Positions 10,401 to 19,500 of a DNA stretch of 64,000 nucleotides are shown here, piece after piece. Below the pieces are notes generated by a model. The model saw nothing but the letters and a program-made list of their open reading frames with translations. It was not told the origin of the DNA and did not search any database. The translations under genes were made by a program, and so were the position numbers. Each line of letters begins with the position of its first letter. Position 1 is the stretch's first letter. Origin of the DNA: Saturnia japonica (taxonomy: Eukaryota; Arthropoda; Insecta; Lepidoptera; Saturniidae); NCBI GenBank assembly GCA_033032175.1, contig CM065309.1:11966001-12030000 (forward strand). Direction: 5' to 3'.

Positions 10401-11199
10401 ATTATCAGACGAACTGCCGATGTAGCTACTTTTAAATCAACTTTAAAACTCTAACCTCTAATCTTAGTTTTGTTTCTTGAACGATGACGTCACATATGGT
10501 CATATTACCATAATGGTGCTTTGAGAGAATAGAAAAAATATATACACAAGGGGTGCTAACAATGCATTATGTTTTCTTTCAAAATTAACATGAATAATTA
10601 ATATTTGCTCTTGAATAGTGCTTGATTGTTAGCGACCTTTGAGTATTCAGAAATCTGCCTATTCTTAAATCTGTAAAAGTATGCAATGAAAGCAATATAA
10701 AATATAATTCTTATTTTCAGATGGACTGTGGTTCCCTTTGGATAAAATAGTGTATGGAATTCTAATTGTTTCTATTAATGTTTTGTTAATATTTTTCTTT
10801 ATAATGGTATTATTTAATTACATCTTGAACATTCCGTTCAATCTAAGCTTACTTGGTTTATTGAATATTGGTGTAAAGCAACGCAACAGAACAATATTTT
10901 CACAAAACAAGTTTGTAGAAAGATCAAATGTAGATAATATTGACAGAATAGGAGGAGCTACTTTAAATAAAATATTAGATGTTTGCAGTCGAGCTCTTGA
11001 TAACGCATCTGCAAAGAGAAGCAGTCAAAGAATAGATGATGTACCGCATAGTATTCCGAGAATAAAAAGATCAGCAAGTACCGGCCGATTACCTAACACA
11101 AGTTCTACGTTTGAACATACAAATTTGTCTGCTTTAGAGTATAATGTGTCACAAAAACGTACTGTTACAAAACATCGTGGAGGAGGAGATGCTATATAA
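1255..11199 (+). CDS. CLCC1: Chloride channel CLIC-like protein 1 (CLCC1), 3' part of gene
   Basis: Two coding exons, 1255-1474 and 10721-11199, join in phase 1 (G|AT gives Asp) across a 9.2-kb intron. Upstream exons lie left of the window. The peptide has a Trp/Cys-rich stretch (CKWYFWKSSCDVP), then TTLVTEP followed by an amphipathic segment, then a hydrophobic membrane helix of roughly 25 residues and a Ser/Arg-rich polar tail ending at TAA 11197-11199. From family knowledge, CLCC1 is an anion-channel protein of the endoplasmic reticulum, and the TT.VTEP block before the last helix matches the vertebrate protein as I recall it. The start and full length cannot be judged here. Both splice junctions are canonical (GTAAGT donor, TTTTCAG acceptor). 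It is transcribed away from the left edge and converges on the DIRAS gene. Confidence 0.75.
1842..2177 (-). pseudogene. BEL/Pao integrase C-terminal (DUF5641-like) fragment
   Basis: A 111-codon piece with LDDLVMIADGALPRN, then VVATYPGPDDEVRAVDV and RPTKKLVILPV. These match the small barrel-like domain (DUF5641) that closes BEL/Pao polyproteins after the integrase core. It overlaps the preceding fragment in another frame, so a frameshift separates the two. Confidence 0.75.
2155..2439 (-). pseudogene. BEL/Pao integrase core, distal fragment
   Basis: Contains GGAWERLVKSVK followed by LLIESEHTINRRPLTY and LTPNHFLMG, the conserved distal half of BEL/Pao integrase. The acidic residue in ESE is in the expected place for the third catalytic acid. 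It is separated from the preceding fragment by a frame break. Confidence 0.8.
2457..2786 (-). pseudogene. BEL/Pao integrase core, proximal fragment
   Basis: Contains FTYTGLDYFG (first catalytic Asp region), KRYVALFTCLTTRAIHLE and WSDHGTNLRGA (second catalytic Asp region, SDHGTN for the usual SDNGTN). This is the most recognisable block of the element. It is cut off from the zinc-binding segment upstream by a frame break near 2800. Confidence 0.85.
2856..3839 (-). pseudogene. BEL/Pao RNase H distal part and integrase zinc-binding region
   Basis: The longest open segment of the element (327 codons). It starts with the RNase H motif YWTDSRTVLSWL, continues through WVPSALNVADDATR (usual NPADDATR), and reaches HTKLHRGG and QQYWVLRLRHTV, the His part of the integrase zinc-binding module. 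The Cys pair expected next falls beyond a frame break. Confidence 0.8.
3852..4250 (-). pseudogene. BEL/Pao RNase H proximal fragment
   Basis: Contains SSSAYVAAVYWRV and IASKGRVAPLKVISIPRL, the start of a BEL/Pao RNase H domain. The Asp normally seen before ASxxAY is replaced (NTSSSAY), so the first catalytic acid looks lost. The upstream part of this open frame is unlike the family and may be out of frame. Confidence 0.65.
4410..4986 (-). pseudogene. BEL/Pao reverse transcriptase, distal part with YVDD
   Basis: The reverse transcriptase active site reads YVDD on the minus strand at 4920-4909, followed by YLASFDTV. Further on, SIYDPLGIATPITIQAKRI (from 4607) is the conserved segment between reverse transcriptase and RNase H in BEL/Pao polyproteins. 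Frames change between these blocks. An AAGT microsatellite-like run at about 4692-4712 disturbs the middle. The upstream side is cut at 4986 by the inserted solo LTR. Confidence 0.75.
4987..5838. mobile_element. Solo LTR A with 5-bp target duplication
   Basis: An 852-bp element that begins TGTTGG and ends CCAACA, flanked by the direct repeat CTATT (4982-4986 and 5839-5843). It has no coding region. A second copy at 60797-61620 has the same termini and its own target duplication, which confirms the boundaries. The TG...CA ends and 5-bp duplication are those of an LTR retrotransposon; a single LTR between duplications is the usual product of LTR-LTR recombination. It sits inside the BEL/Pao reverse transcriptase, so it is the younger insertion. 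Whether it belongs to BEL/Pao or gypsy is not determined. Confidence 0.85.
5791..5806. repeat. Poly-C tract in solo LTR A
   Basis: Sixteen consecutive C residues, just before the 3' end of the LTR. The matching tract in the second copy (61565-61588) has 24. Confidence 0.95.
5978..6301 (-). pseudogene. BEL/Pao reverse transcriptase, N-terminal fragment
   Basis: Reads FALDSLGVELK and later IPAGGSETGLLWR, the segment where BEL/Pao polyproteins pass from protease into reverse transcriptase (usual form FWxxxxLG...GRYEVxLPW). A run of Arg, Lys and Leu follows. Framework residues fit but the fingers region is already degraded. Confidence 0.65.
6583..7018 (-). pseudogene. BEL/Pao gag zinc-knuckle end and aspartic protease
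   Basis: The first residues form the end of a Cys/His knuckle followed by CCYTHHSLLHS, the typical close of BEL/Pao gag. After a linker comes ILPVEL...YALFNDASTCTLIE, the DUF1758-type aspartic protease. The active-site triad reads NDAS where family members usually have D-[DE]-G-S-like residues, so catalysis is doubtful even without the frame breaks. Sequence upstream of 7020 shows no more gag, so the copy is 5'-truncated here. Confidence 0.75.
7021..8893. other. Intron sequence, no gene seen
   Basis: AT-rich intron of CLCC1 between the BEL/Pao fossil and a mariner-type element. The open frames here are short and resemble nothing known. The only recognisable item is a lepidopteran-style retroelement tail at about 8430-8473. 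Confidence 0.6.
8425..8473 (+). repeat. Non-LTR/SINE-type 3' tail (CGGTGCGCGAGTC...GGCCGG-polyT)
   Basis: CGGAACCCTCGGTGCGCGAG continues into a direct ACTCGCACTTGGCCGG and a T-run. This end is very common in lepidopteran genomes as the tail of a non-LTR or SINE-like family, as I remember it. A weaker relative occurs at about 58215-58250. The body of the element upstream is not resolved. Confidence 0.45.
8894..10176 (-). mobile_element. Mariner-type DNA transposon, dead copy
   Basis: A 1283-bp element with imperfect terminal inverted repeats (left CAGGTTGGGCCAGAAAGA, right reverse complement AAGGGTGGGCCAGAAAGA) and TA on both sides (8892-8893, 10177-10178), the target duplication of Tc1/mariner transposons. 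It contains one transposase gene on the minus strand, split into several frames. It lies in the CLCC1 intron. Confidence 0.85.
8997..10108 (-). pseudogene. Mariner-type transposase, frameshifted
   Basis: Starts with MDRFTGAQRAFCVKHYYKNG, a helix-turn-helix region beginning in the style of DUF4817 transposases, and ends VIFKK. The three catalytic acids can be followed on the minus strand: FSDEAHF (about 9620), FQQDGAICHT (about 9335) and PPDFF (about 9205). The coding sequence changes frame at least twice (around 9830-9936 and between 9588 and 9402), so no full enzyme can be made. It is closely related in layout to the transposase at 12599-13678, but the two have diverged strongly. Confidence 0.8.
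10179..10720. other. Intron sequence, nothing recognised
   Basis: AT-rich sequence between the mariner-type element and the last CLCC1 exon. No coding or repeat signal was found beyond the splice acceptor at 10711-10720. Confidence 0.6.
10721..11199 (+). CDS. CLCC1: CLCC1 terminal coding exon
   Basis: Begins after TTATTTTCAG (10720). It encodes GLWFPLDKIVYG, one long membrane helix (about IVYGILIVSINVLLIFFFIM), then IPFNLSLLGLLNIG and a polar tail rich in Arg, Ser and Asn. The stop is at 11197-11199. Methionine-free entry through the splice site fits an internal, phase-1 exon. Confidence 0.8.
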
Positions 11200-12482
11200 T
11201 TTGTACTTTTTCTTCATTAGTAGTACATCTGTTCGATTTCACTTGTTCTGCTAATTTTAATGTCTCATCCATACGCCTGCCACTTGCCGCAAACTTCAAA
11301 CGTCTACAAACACTTCGATAAAATAGGCAGGCCAAACATAGCCATCCACACTTTTGCCAGCTACATCATAATTACGATAAAAACACCTTAATCGGCATAA
11401 ATCTACGACCTACCGTATGATTATAATTAAGGTAGCAAAAAACACCGTAATACACGAGCCCGACCCGTTGACGATCGTGTATTATAAAATCATGTAAATT
11501 TTAATATCGTTTATATTTCTAATAAATGTAATAATAAAATTTTTGCGAATTTTAATTACTATTTTCTCTGCGCTACGATATTTTTGTTTTATAGTCATAG
11601 AGTACATGTTGTAATTTTGTGTAATAAACATGATTGATTGTTTGTAGGAAGTTTCTGAAACTACTAATCCGAATAAAATTCTTCTTGTTGCTGGTTGTCA
11701 TAGGCTATATTTTGTTGTCTATGCGACCGAATAGCTACACTATCTAATAAGTAAGAGTATGCATATTAGTAATATGATATTACCTGTTTGGTTTCTTTAA
11801 TTATGTAGTTATTTTGATTTTGATGATCTATGATATTGTCACCTAAATATTAATTTATTTTCTAGAAATGAAATGCATATGTAATTTATTTTTATTGAAT
11901 ATTAAACCTTTAATAACGTAAAATAGGCGTCGTAGTTAAAATATATTTACTTACTAAGTATGGATCCAAAGGTCTTTCAAGTCTTTTTAACTTGAGATTA
12001 TTCCACTTAAGCCGTCAGGGGTCATCCAAATCATTTTTTTTTTAAATATATATATCAAAAATATAGTTTTAAAATCCATATAATGTTACTGTGATATTAA
12101 CAATTAGTTTAATTATGAATTAAGTTTTATGTATAAATAATGCTTGTATGTGGTAAATAAATAATATTTTAACATATTATTGTTATATTTTATTTTCGAT
12201 GTGACTTGGGTGAGGAAGGTCACATTAATAATGAAATAATGAGAATATTTAAATATAAGAAAAAAAAACGATATTAAATTGGCGATACACTGCTATTGCA
12301 AGTCGACTATACTGGCATAAGTCAAGTAACAGCCATTCTCCACCTCTGTAAATAACATTTATCAAAACGGTAGGTATGTAAATACCCTACTTAGCAAAGA
12401 AACGGGCACCTACAGGAATTTGCGTTCTAAAGTCGATTTCGGTTAATTAAATGGATTTCAATTGTTTGACGTGGTCTATATA
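11200..12482 (+). other. CLCC1 3' UTR and downstream AT-rich spacer
   Basis: Follows the CLCC1 stop codon. Candidate polyadenylation signals AATAAA occur at 11521-11526 and 11623-11628, so the transcript probably ends within 11.54-11.66 kb. No further gene is seen up to the transposon at 12483. Confidence 0.5.
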
Positions 12483-13785
12483 CAAGTTGTCCAGAAAGGG
12501 TATCGGGTATTTGTTTTCGCGCCATATTCGAAACGGGGCGTCTAAAGGGTGCGGGGAGGGGTTCGTGGCGTCCGCCATTTTGTGGAGTTTTAGTCACGAT
12601 GGAACAGTACTCGGGGACGCATCGCGCATTTTGCGTACGAGCGTATTATCGTAATGGTGATTCAATAGTGACTGCTCAACGTCTCTATCGTGCGGAATAT
12701 CGTACTCGCCACGCGCCAAGTGACGATAGCATTAGGAAATGGATCAGGATGTTCGAGAATACAGGTGCGACAGTTAAAATTCAAAACTCTGGTCGTTCTC
12801 GTTCAGTTTGCGATGAAGAAACAATTGAAGAAGTTGAGGCGTCGGTTCGTCAAAATCCGTCTTTATCCATCCGAAAGCGAAGCCAAGCGTTGAACATCAA
12901 AAAATCGTCTTTACATTCGATTTTAAAGAAAGACTTACATCTAAAAGCCTATAAAATTCAATTGGTTCAAGAATTGAAGGATACGGACTATGCTCATCGA
13001 CTGAATTTTGCGAACGAAATGCTGCAGCGATTTAACAACTTTAACAACATACTGTTCAGTGACGAAGCAAATTTTCACCTGAATGGTCATGTTAATAAGC
13101 AGAATTGTCGGTACTGGGCAGTGGAGAATCCGAGACGAAAGCATGAACGACCCCTGCATAGCCCAATGGTCGTTGTTTGGGCCGCTATGGCTGCTAAAGG
13201 CATAATTGGTCCTTATTTTCATGAAGATCAACGAGGCCGAGCAATTAATATGAATAGTGACCGTTATTGCGATATGTTGCGAAATTTTTTGGTCCCAGAG
13301 TTGCAGGAGTTTGCAGGTTTCAACTCAAGAACGTGGTTCCAGCAAGATGAGGCCACTTGCCATACCTCAAATGACTCAATGGAAGTTGTTAACGAATTAT
13401 TCCCTAATAAAGTCATTTCGCGAAGGGGTAACATCAACTGGCCTCCCAGAAGCCCCGCCCCGACCTTAGCCCGCTTGACTATTTTGCATGGGGATACCTT
13501 AAAAGTAAGGTTTATCAACCTAACGAATCTAACCCAGTTAAAGCAAAACATCAGGTCATAAATGGCAGCAATATCGATAGCTATGTGTCAACGTGTTATC
13601 GCCAATCTTCGTTTCCGTTTAGAAGAGTGCCAGCAACGTAACGGTCATCATTTGGATAACATCATCTTTTCCAAATAATTCTCCAATTCATATGCTAATA
13701 ATAAACAATAAACTTTTTTATTGCATACAAATAATTTTTGTTTCATTGAACTTACAAATACCCGATACCCTTTCTGGACACCTTG
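12483..13785 (+). mobile_element. Mariner-type DNA transposon, nearly full length
   Basis: A 1303-bp element flanked by TA (12481-12482 and 13786-13787). The inverted repeats are perfect over 27 bp (12488-12514 against 13754-13780, beginning TGTCCAGAAAGGGTATCGGG) and extend outward with one mismatch to CAAG at each tip. It contains a single transposase gene in the plus orientation. The intact ends and few lesions suggest a younger insertion than the related element at 8894-10176. Confidence 0.92.
12599..13678 (+). pseudogene. Mariner-type transposase, almost intact
   Basis: The open frame starts MEQYSGTHRAFCVRAYYRNG and has an N-terminal helix-turn-helix DNA-binding half (about residues 5-115). 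A DDD/DDE nuclease core follows, with FSDEANF (residues about 149-155) and FQQDEATCHT. The region of the third acid is disrupted: near 13452-13462 a local repeat of CCCG-type bases shifts the frame, so SPDL-type sequence is read as SPAPT. A compensating shift follows before NLTQLKQNIR, and a TAA at 13558-13560 interrupts the tail, which otherwise runs in frame to TAA 13676-13678. With those lesions the third catalytic acid is not encoded in the main frame. Family length (about 350 residues) is otherwise kept. Confidence 0.85.
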
Positions 13786-13971
13786 TACTTATAATCGTGT
13801 AAATTAATTTGCGTGAAGTGAATTCTGGCAATTTTTTCATTAATTTTCGATAGATTCCATAAAACCGATGTAGACGTCCAAACAATAAGAAGTGGTCAGC
13901 AATAAAGACAAAAAGATTTTTTTAAATGTTATCATATTAAATAAAGTTACAAATGTAGAATAACCTAGGTA

Positions 13972-14893
13972 ATAACGAGTGTGACCTCCTCTTGCGAAAA
14001 TCAAGACTCAAGTTCATGCTTGGGCATGCTTTCCACGATATTTTTAATAACGTTTTAAGGAATACGTTCCCAATCTTCTGCAATGACTCTTTTTAGCTCC
14101 CTGATTTTTTTTGGATGAGGTTGCACTGATCTTACCCTTCTCTTTAGAACATCTCAGACATGCTCAATTGCAGTGAGGTCAAGACTTCGAGCTGGCCAAT
14201 CTAAACGACGGATCCTGACTTCTTGCATGTACGCTTCCACGTCGTTAGAACGGTGAGGGCGAGCATTGTCGTCGATAAAAATAGAATCTTCCTCAAGAGC
14301 AGTCAATGCGGGCCGTGCATGTGGAATTAGGGCTTCCGCTATGTACCGGTGTGCATTTAAAGTTCCATTTTCTATGAAAACCAACACCGTATGCTCCATC
14401 GAATTAATTGCTGCTCAAAACATAACGGAGCCCCCGCCATATGGAGTGATTTTCTCGAAACACTCTTCCGCATGGCGTTCCCATGGTTTTCGAAGCAGTA
14501 GTCGGCGTCGGCCTTCGCCACACAAAGATATTCTCTAACTTCATCAGAAAACAATACTTTCTCCAAATCCAAATCCTCCAGAGTCCATGTGAAGCACAGT
14601 TTCGAGCAAAACTCAAGTAGAGCAACACGATACTTACGGAATAATTTAGGGCCTCGGGCCGGGCGGTAACGGCTGATATTGGCAACCAAAAGCTTCCTCC
14701 TGACCGTCCACAAGTTAACTTCTACTCTTAATTCTTCAAGGCTCTTCTTTAGGTCCACACTTGACGCCTTACGGCTTTGCAACACCTGACTCACCAAAAA
14801 GCGGCCATCTCGTGGTTCTGTGCATCGCCTTCTTCCCGAACCTGGTCTCAAGTTATCTGGACTGTTGAACGACTCACACAGCCGCTGAGACAC
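13972..14893 (-). pseudogene. Tc1-like transposase remnant
   Basis: On the minus strand an N-terminal helix-turn-helix part (RPGSGRRRCTEPRDGRFL, then ARGPKLFRKYR) leads into VLFSDEV, FIDDNARPHRS and DWPARSLDLTAIEHV. These are the D, D and E of a DD34E Tc1 transposase. The last residues read GGHTRY (13986-13972), typical of the Tc1 C terminus. The frame changes near 14390, and the motif SLDLTAIE is altered from the usual SPDLNPIE. Terminal inverted repeats were not found, so the element has lost its ends. It lies about 190 bp from the mariner-type element at 12483-13785. Confidence 0.8.
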
Positions 14894-16144
14894 AAGTTTG
14901 CTAACAACTTTCTTCGAGTAGGGCTAATAATTTTGGTATAATTTGGTATTTATGTAAAAAGAAAGAAATTGTTATTTTGAAGAAAATATTCCTTTTAAAA
15001 TTTTAGTAATCAGCAAAAAACAGTTTCAGCAGTTAGTAAAGCATTTTCACTATATTTTTTTTTTTTAATTTAAATTTGGAACGCAAGGAATCATGCCAGG
15101 ATGCTTCAAATAACATGCCAATACATCATCAAATTTAAAAAAACCTCTTTCTCGTAATATTCATTAAATTAGAGAAAAAAATCTAAAGTGTCCGTTTTTT
15201 TGCAAAAGGTTCTATAAAATTAACTTTCAACAGTTTGTCAGAACAGTCATGTTAATGTGTCTGCTATAGTCGTACAGGTCGTACGCGACCGTCCTATGTT
15301 TCAGACCACAAATTAGTAAAACAAGGGAGATTTGCCTTGAAAACAATAGTTGTTCGGGTTCACATGTCTCCTCGGTATAGCGAAGCACCACCCTCTTACT
15401 ACACAAACACAAAAAGTATAAATACGACACACGTACTCCTATTTCTCACGCACACTAAGAAATCTGCATCAACACAAATAAAGTAACTAATAGTAAACGT
15501 GTAAAAAGAAGGCGGCGCATCAGCCTGTAATGACAGATTGTTAATAAACACATGTATGTAAGTAAATATGAATAGTGTGTTAAAGTGATAATCGATATAA
15601 AAGTTAAAAAAATATATGTGCTCTATTTTGTAAGGAAACATTTGTATAAAAATATTTTATTACAAATTCGACTAAATAGATAATAATTATACAGTACCAA
15701 TTTTCAATTTTTTGTTTACAGCATTTTACTGGCCAGTAAAATGCAAACATTTATTTAACAGTTGGCGCTTGGACAGTTAAGGTTTTTCGTGAAATAATGT
15801 AGTCTTAAATCAATGTATTTCTGCATCACGGTTTTTATAAGCATTATTAAATAGTTTTCATAAGTGATTCGTTGAATTAGTGAAAATAAATTTTAACTAA
15901 TAGATTCATACAGATAAAATGCGGAAAGGATATTAATATGATTTTATCTAGAAATAGCGACAGCTATCACATCTCTATTTCATGGACGGATCTATTGTCT
16001 TAGGGAAAGTGTCGTTACGACCGCCACCATTCATCCATTACGCCATTAGTTCATTAATCGATTTCTACTAAGCAAGTAATGGTTACTGTTTGTATTAACA
16101 TAATGACTTGATAGTTCAACACGTTTTAAAAAACATTAAATTAT
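14894..16144. other. Intergenic, no gene seen
   Basis: AT-rich sequence with T-runs. Open frames on either strand are short and without family features. The only notable item is the perfect palindrome at 15721-15744. Confidence 0.55.
15721..15744. repeat. Perfect 24-bp palindrome
   Basis: GCATTTTACTGG is followed immediately by its exact reverse complement, with TGTTT before and AAACA after as a broken continuation. It could form a hairpin without a loop or mark a collapsed inverted-repeat element. Confidence 0.9.
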
Positions 16145-16591
16145 TGTTACGGCTTTTACAACCCGATTAAAAAGAGAGAAAATCCTGTTCCCGAAATATC
16201 TCGAAGCAACTATATACTTCTCACGACTTCGAAATAATGTTCGCGTCTTAAACAACCGCGGTGTATTGTGTGTAAACAATCGCAGTTTACACACACATGT
16301 ATAGGGTTTCTCGCCTCGATTACGTCATCGAGTAGGCATAGCAACTAAACGTCAAGAAAGTTAGCGATTATTCACTATTTTTCTGCGATCGATTAGTGTA
16401 GGTATTTAAGCGGTTCAGGCGCAGCGCCGAGACAGTCCAGTTTTGAATTATAAAGCGATAACATCGAGCGATAAAAGGAAGCGAAACCAGAGTGAAATAA
16501 ACAACATTGTTGTGAGTTCGTGTATATTGTAACTGTGTGGAATTGAAATAAATCTTCTTCACGTCAATCATCGGCATTTTTATTACCCACA
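16145..16591 (+). mobile_element. Probable solo LTR (gypsy-like)
   Basis: Starts TGTTACGGC and ends TACCCACA, with TTAT on both sides (16141-16144 and 16592-16595) as a possible 4-bp target duplication. Inside is a promoter-like layout: TATTTAAG at about 16406, then a G+C-rich stretch and AGTCCAG about 30 bp on, with AATAAA signals further down. This arrangement fits U3-R-U5 of a gypsy-type LTR. No coding sequence is attached and no second copy is present to confirm the ends. Confidence 0.5.
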
Positions 16592-16595
16592 TTAT

Positions 16596-19500
16596 GTTTT
16601 ACTGATTTGTAAAGGAAAAGCAATCATATTTTAGTATTTACGTGTGGAATGAGGTGCCATCTTTAACGTAATACACATTACAACTGGTATTTGTACAAAC
16701 ACACTGAATAACGTGGCATTTTGTCCAAAATCAACAGATGTATACTCGTTCACGGTGTGAATTCGACAACAAACAAAAATCAGCATCAAGCCCAATTTAG
16801 ACCAGATGCGTCAACACGCCCCCGAACCATATCTCCCTTGTTTTACTGTTCTGTGTTTCCGACAGACGTTGGCGAGGACGAGGTCCAATGGAGGACAACG
16901 GGGGCGAGTAATATAGCGGGGAAGGTAAGTGCGTGCAATTGCGTGAAGTAGGCGGTAGGAGTAGTACACTGAAGTAATTAGTATTACGCCTTCATACAAA
17001 CGGCCGAAACGAAATCTAAGTAAACTTCAGTACACAATAGTCGAGATTATGCAATTTATAACTAATGACGAAATATTATAATTATTACTTACTTTCTAGA
17101 ATTTAAAATTGTTTATGATTTAATCATTAAGCAAAATATATTTTTATTTCAAAAGCATACATTCCCTTTTTACTTTACTGTACTTACTTTTGAAACTAGA
17201 AATAAAACCCAAGTAGTAGGTAACACAAGAAATACAGTCAGAGGGCAGCCCCAGGGCGTGTTTATCTACCGAGCGGCTTTAGGTAATTATTTCAAGAACA
17301 CTGCCGAGACAATTTACTGTTTACTTTATTGTACTGTAGTGACGTAATGTCGTGAACCTCGTCCCCGCCAACGTCTCTTAGATGGGATGGTCGCGAACAA
17401 ACTTGTTTGACCATAGTCACACTTACACAAAATGAGTCATGCACAATGCTTACAATTTTATTAAAAAAAGATTAACATTATGTATTATTTCATGGTGCTT
17501 TTGAGTGACTTTTAAAAACGGACTCATTCTGGATAATGTTTAAAAAAAACTCGATTAGATATTTACTTCTTTATGTTTGAATCAGCGTAAATTAGACAAA
17601 ATACCAAAAATTCTATCTGTTCTATCTATTGCACACTATTTTGTATACCATAATCAAGTACTGATATCCCTTAAAGTTACTTAAGGGTATACATAGGTAT
17701 GCTTTGAATATTTTGCTAATGTAACTACCATATAAGTTTATACAATAACGTAAGTCACATCATATTCATAATTATTATTTTCTTGCATTCTGATTATTTA
17801 ATTAGGTAGGTACTTATAACTATACTGCTAAAAGTTCGAAACGTCTATTACTTATACTAGGTACAGTCGACTCTTCATATTGCAATATGTATAAGAAAAA
17901 ATTCAAAATTTTAGAAAATAAATACATATACCACATAAAAAGCATCAAATCGTATGTACTCAAATTGCTTTTAAAATGTATTTAAAAAAATATTATGCAT
18001 GACGAGTAGAATGCAGGAAATTTATTGATTCATTAGACTATGTAATGATCCTTAAAAAAAATTGTATTTCTTTAATTTGCATTATATTAAAGAGTGACTG
18101 CACATTTTATTGCCGTGACAATTTCTATAAAATGGGCACCGTTTTACACTTGTATCAATACAGTGATAGGTGCAATGAAAACAGTCAGTTTTCCTCGTTG
18201 TATGCGTAAAAAGCATGGCGCCCGTAATTGATATAATATGTAAAGTTACAAAGTTTAATATAATCACTAGTTATTATAAAAATATTAACAAGAATAAGCT
18301 ACTATCTGTGCTACGGATTGTTTTCTGAGTCAACTGAAATGATAAGTTCATAAATAATGCTCTTGTAAGCTTAAACATCACTATGGGCGGTAATTTAAGG
18401 AGTGCCATAGTAATGTTTGAAAAGAAAACGTTCTGTTTTACATCTAAGGAGTGGTCTAACATCTATGTGTGAAATAGGGACTTCTAGAGAATCCTCAACG
18501 CATCTAAAAATTTCAAACGATGGAATGAAGCGCGAGAAGCGCCAATGTTAAGTTTTGCTCCGGTTTGACAAAATCGTAGATCCGGGGTTATTTTTGGGCC
18601 CTATAAAAGTTTTTATTATAAAGTAGATTTAATGCACAGATAGCAGGCTTAAAATGATACATTTTCTGTGTAGGTAATTAGAATATGCAAAAGACCTACC
18701 TACAAAGTATTTTACAGAGATAAAAATATTTACGCTTATGAAAAATAGGTACAATAAGTAGCAACAAAATTATATATTTTAATTTTACAATGATGTTTAT
18801 TTATTTAATATATTATATAAAGAAGTAATCGAAAAAAAACTTTTAGGAAAGTTAGATAGATGCACAATGAAGCTTCTTACAGTACTTAATATTTTGAGTA
18901 CAGTAAAATAGGTACAGAGAAAAGTCTGAAATTTATTTATACAGATTAAGTTTACCTACTATAATATAACAAGTTTGAAATAAATAGTAAAATTAGAACT
19001 ACAGTAAACTTACTCAACACGAAACAACTTTGGTCCAGATATAACAATTCAGTGATTTAACAATTTTATCTCACAACATACAATATTTTATTTGATACTG
19101 CCAATAAGCAAACATATTATATCTATAATAAACAGTGCAAACATGAATAGGCAACAGGTTACAGGTCGTGCATATAAAGTTGTTATTCACTTGATGTTAT
19201 GTGTAACAACCGCTTACTAGACGAGTGCCACGAGGCAAATTTTTAATGTTTCCCCTGGGCGAGAACAATGTATTACTTAATTAAAATATCTTAACTTTAA
19301 ACATTCTTTAGAAACAAAATTTCAGAATAACGTTATTTTACAATCACATGAGTTGATAACATATGCCAATGGAAAAAAATCGACTAGATAAATATAACTC
19401 GACATGTAATTGAATGATATTAAACAAAGTGACTAAAATCTTTTAGAATGATTAGTTTTAATTAATTAATAATTTTTGTTTGGTATTAGATATAAAATTA

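Noticed and set aside
15227..15641. Two minus-strand open frames
   Set aside because: Hydrophobic AT-driven translations without homologous motifs or splice context.
16721..16999. Overlapping open frames on both strands
   Set aside because: Low complexity and no family features; treated as non-coding sequence next to the probable solo LTR.
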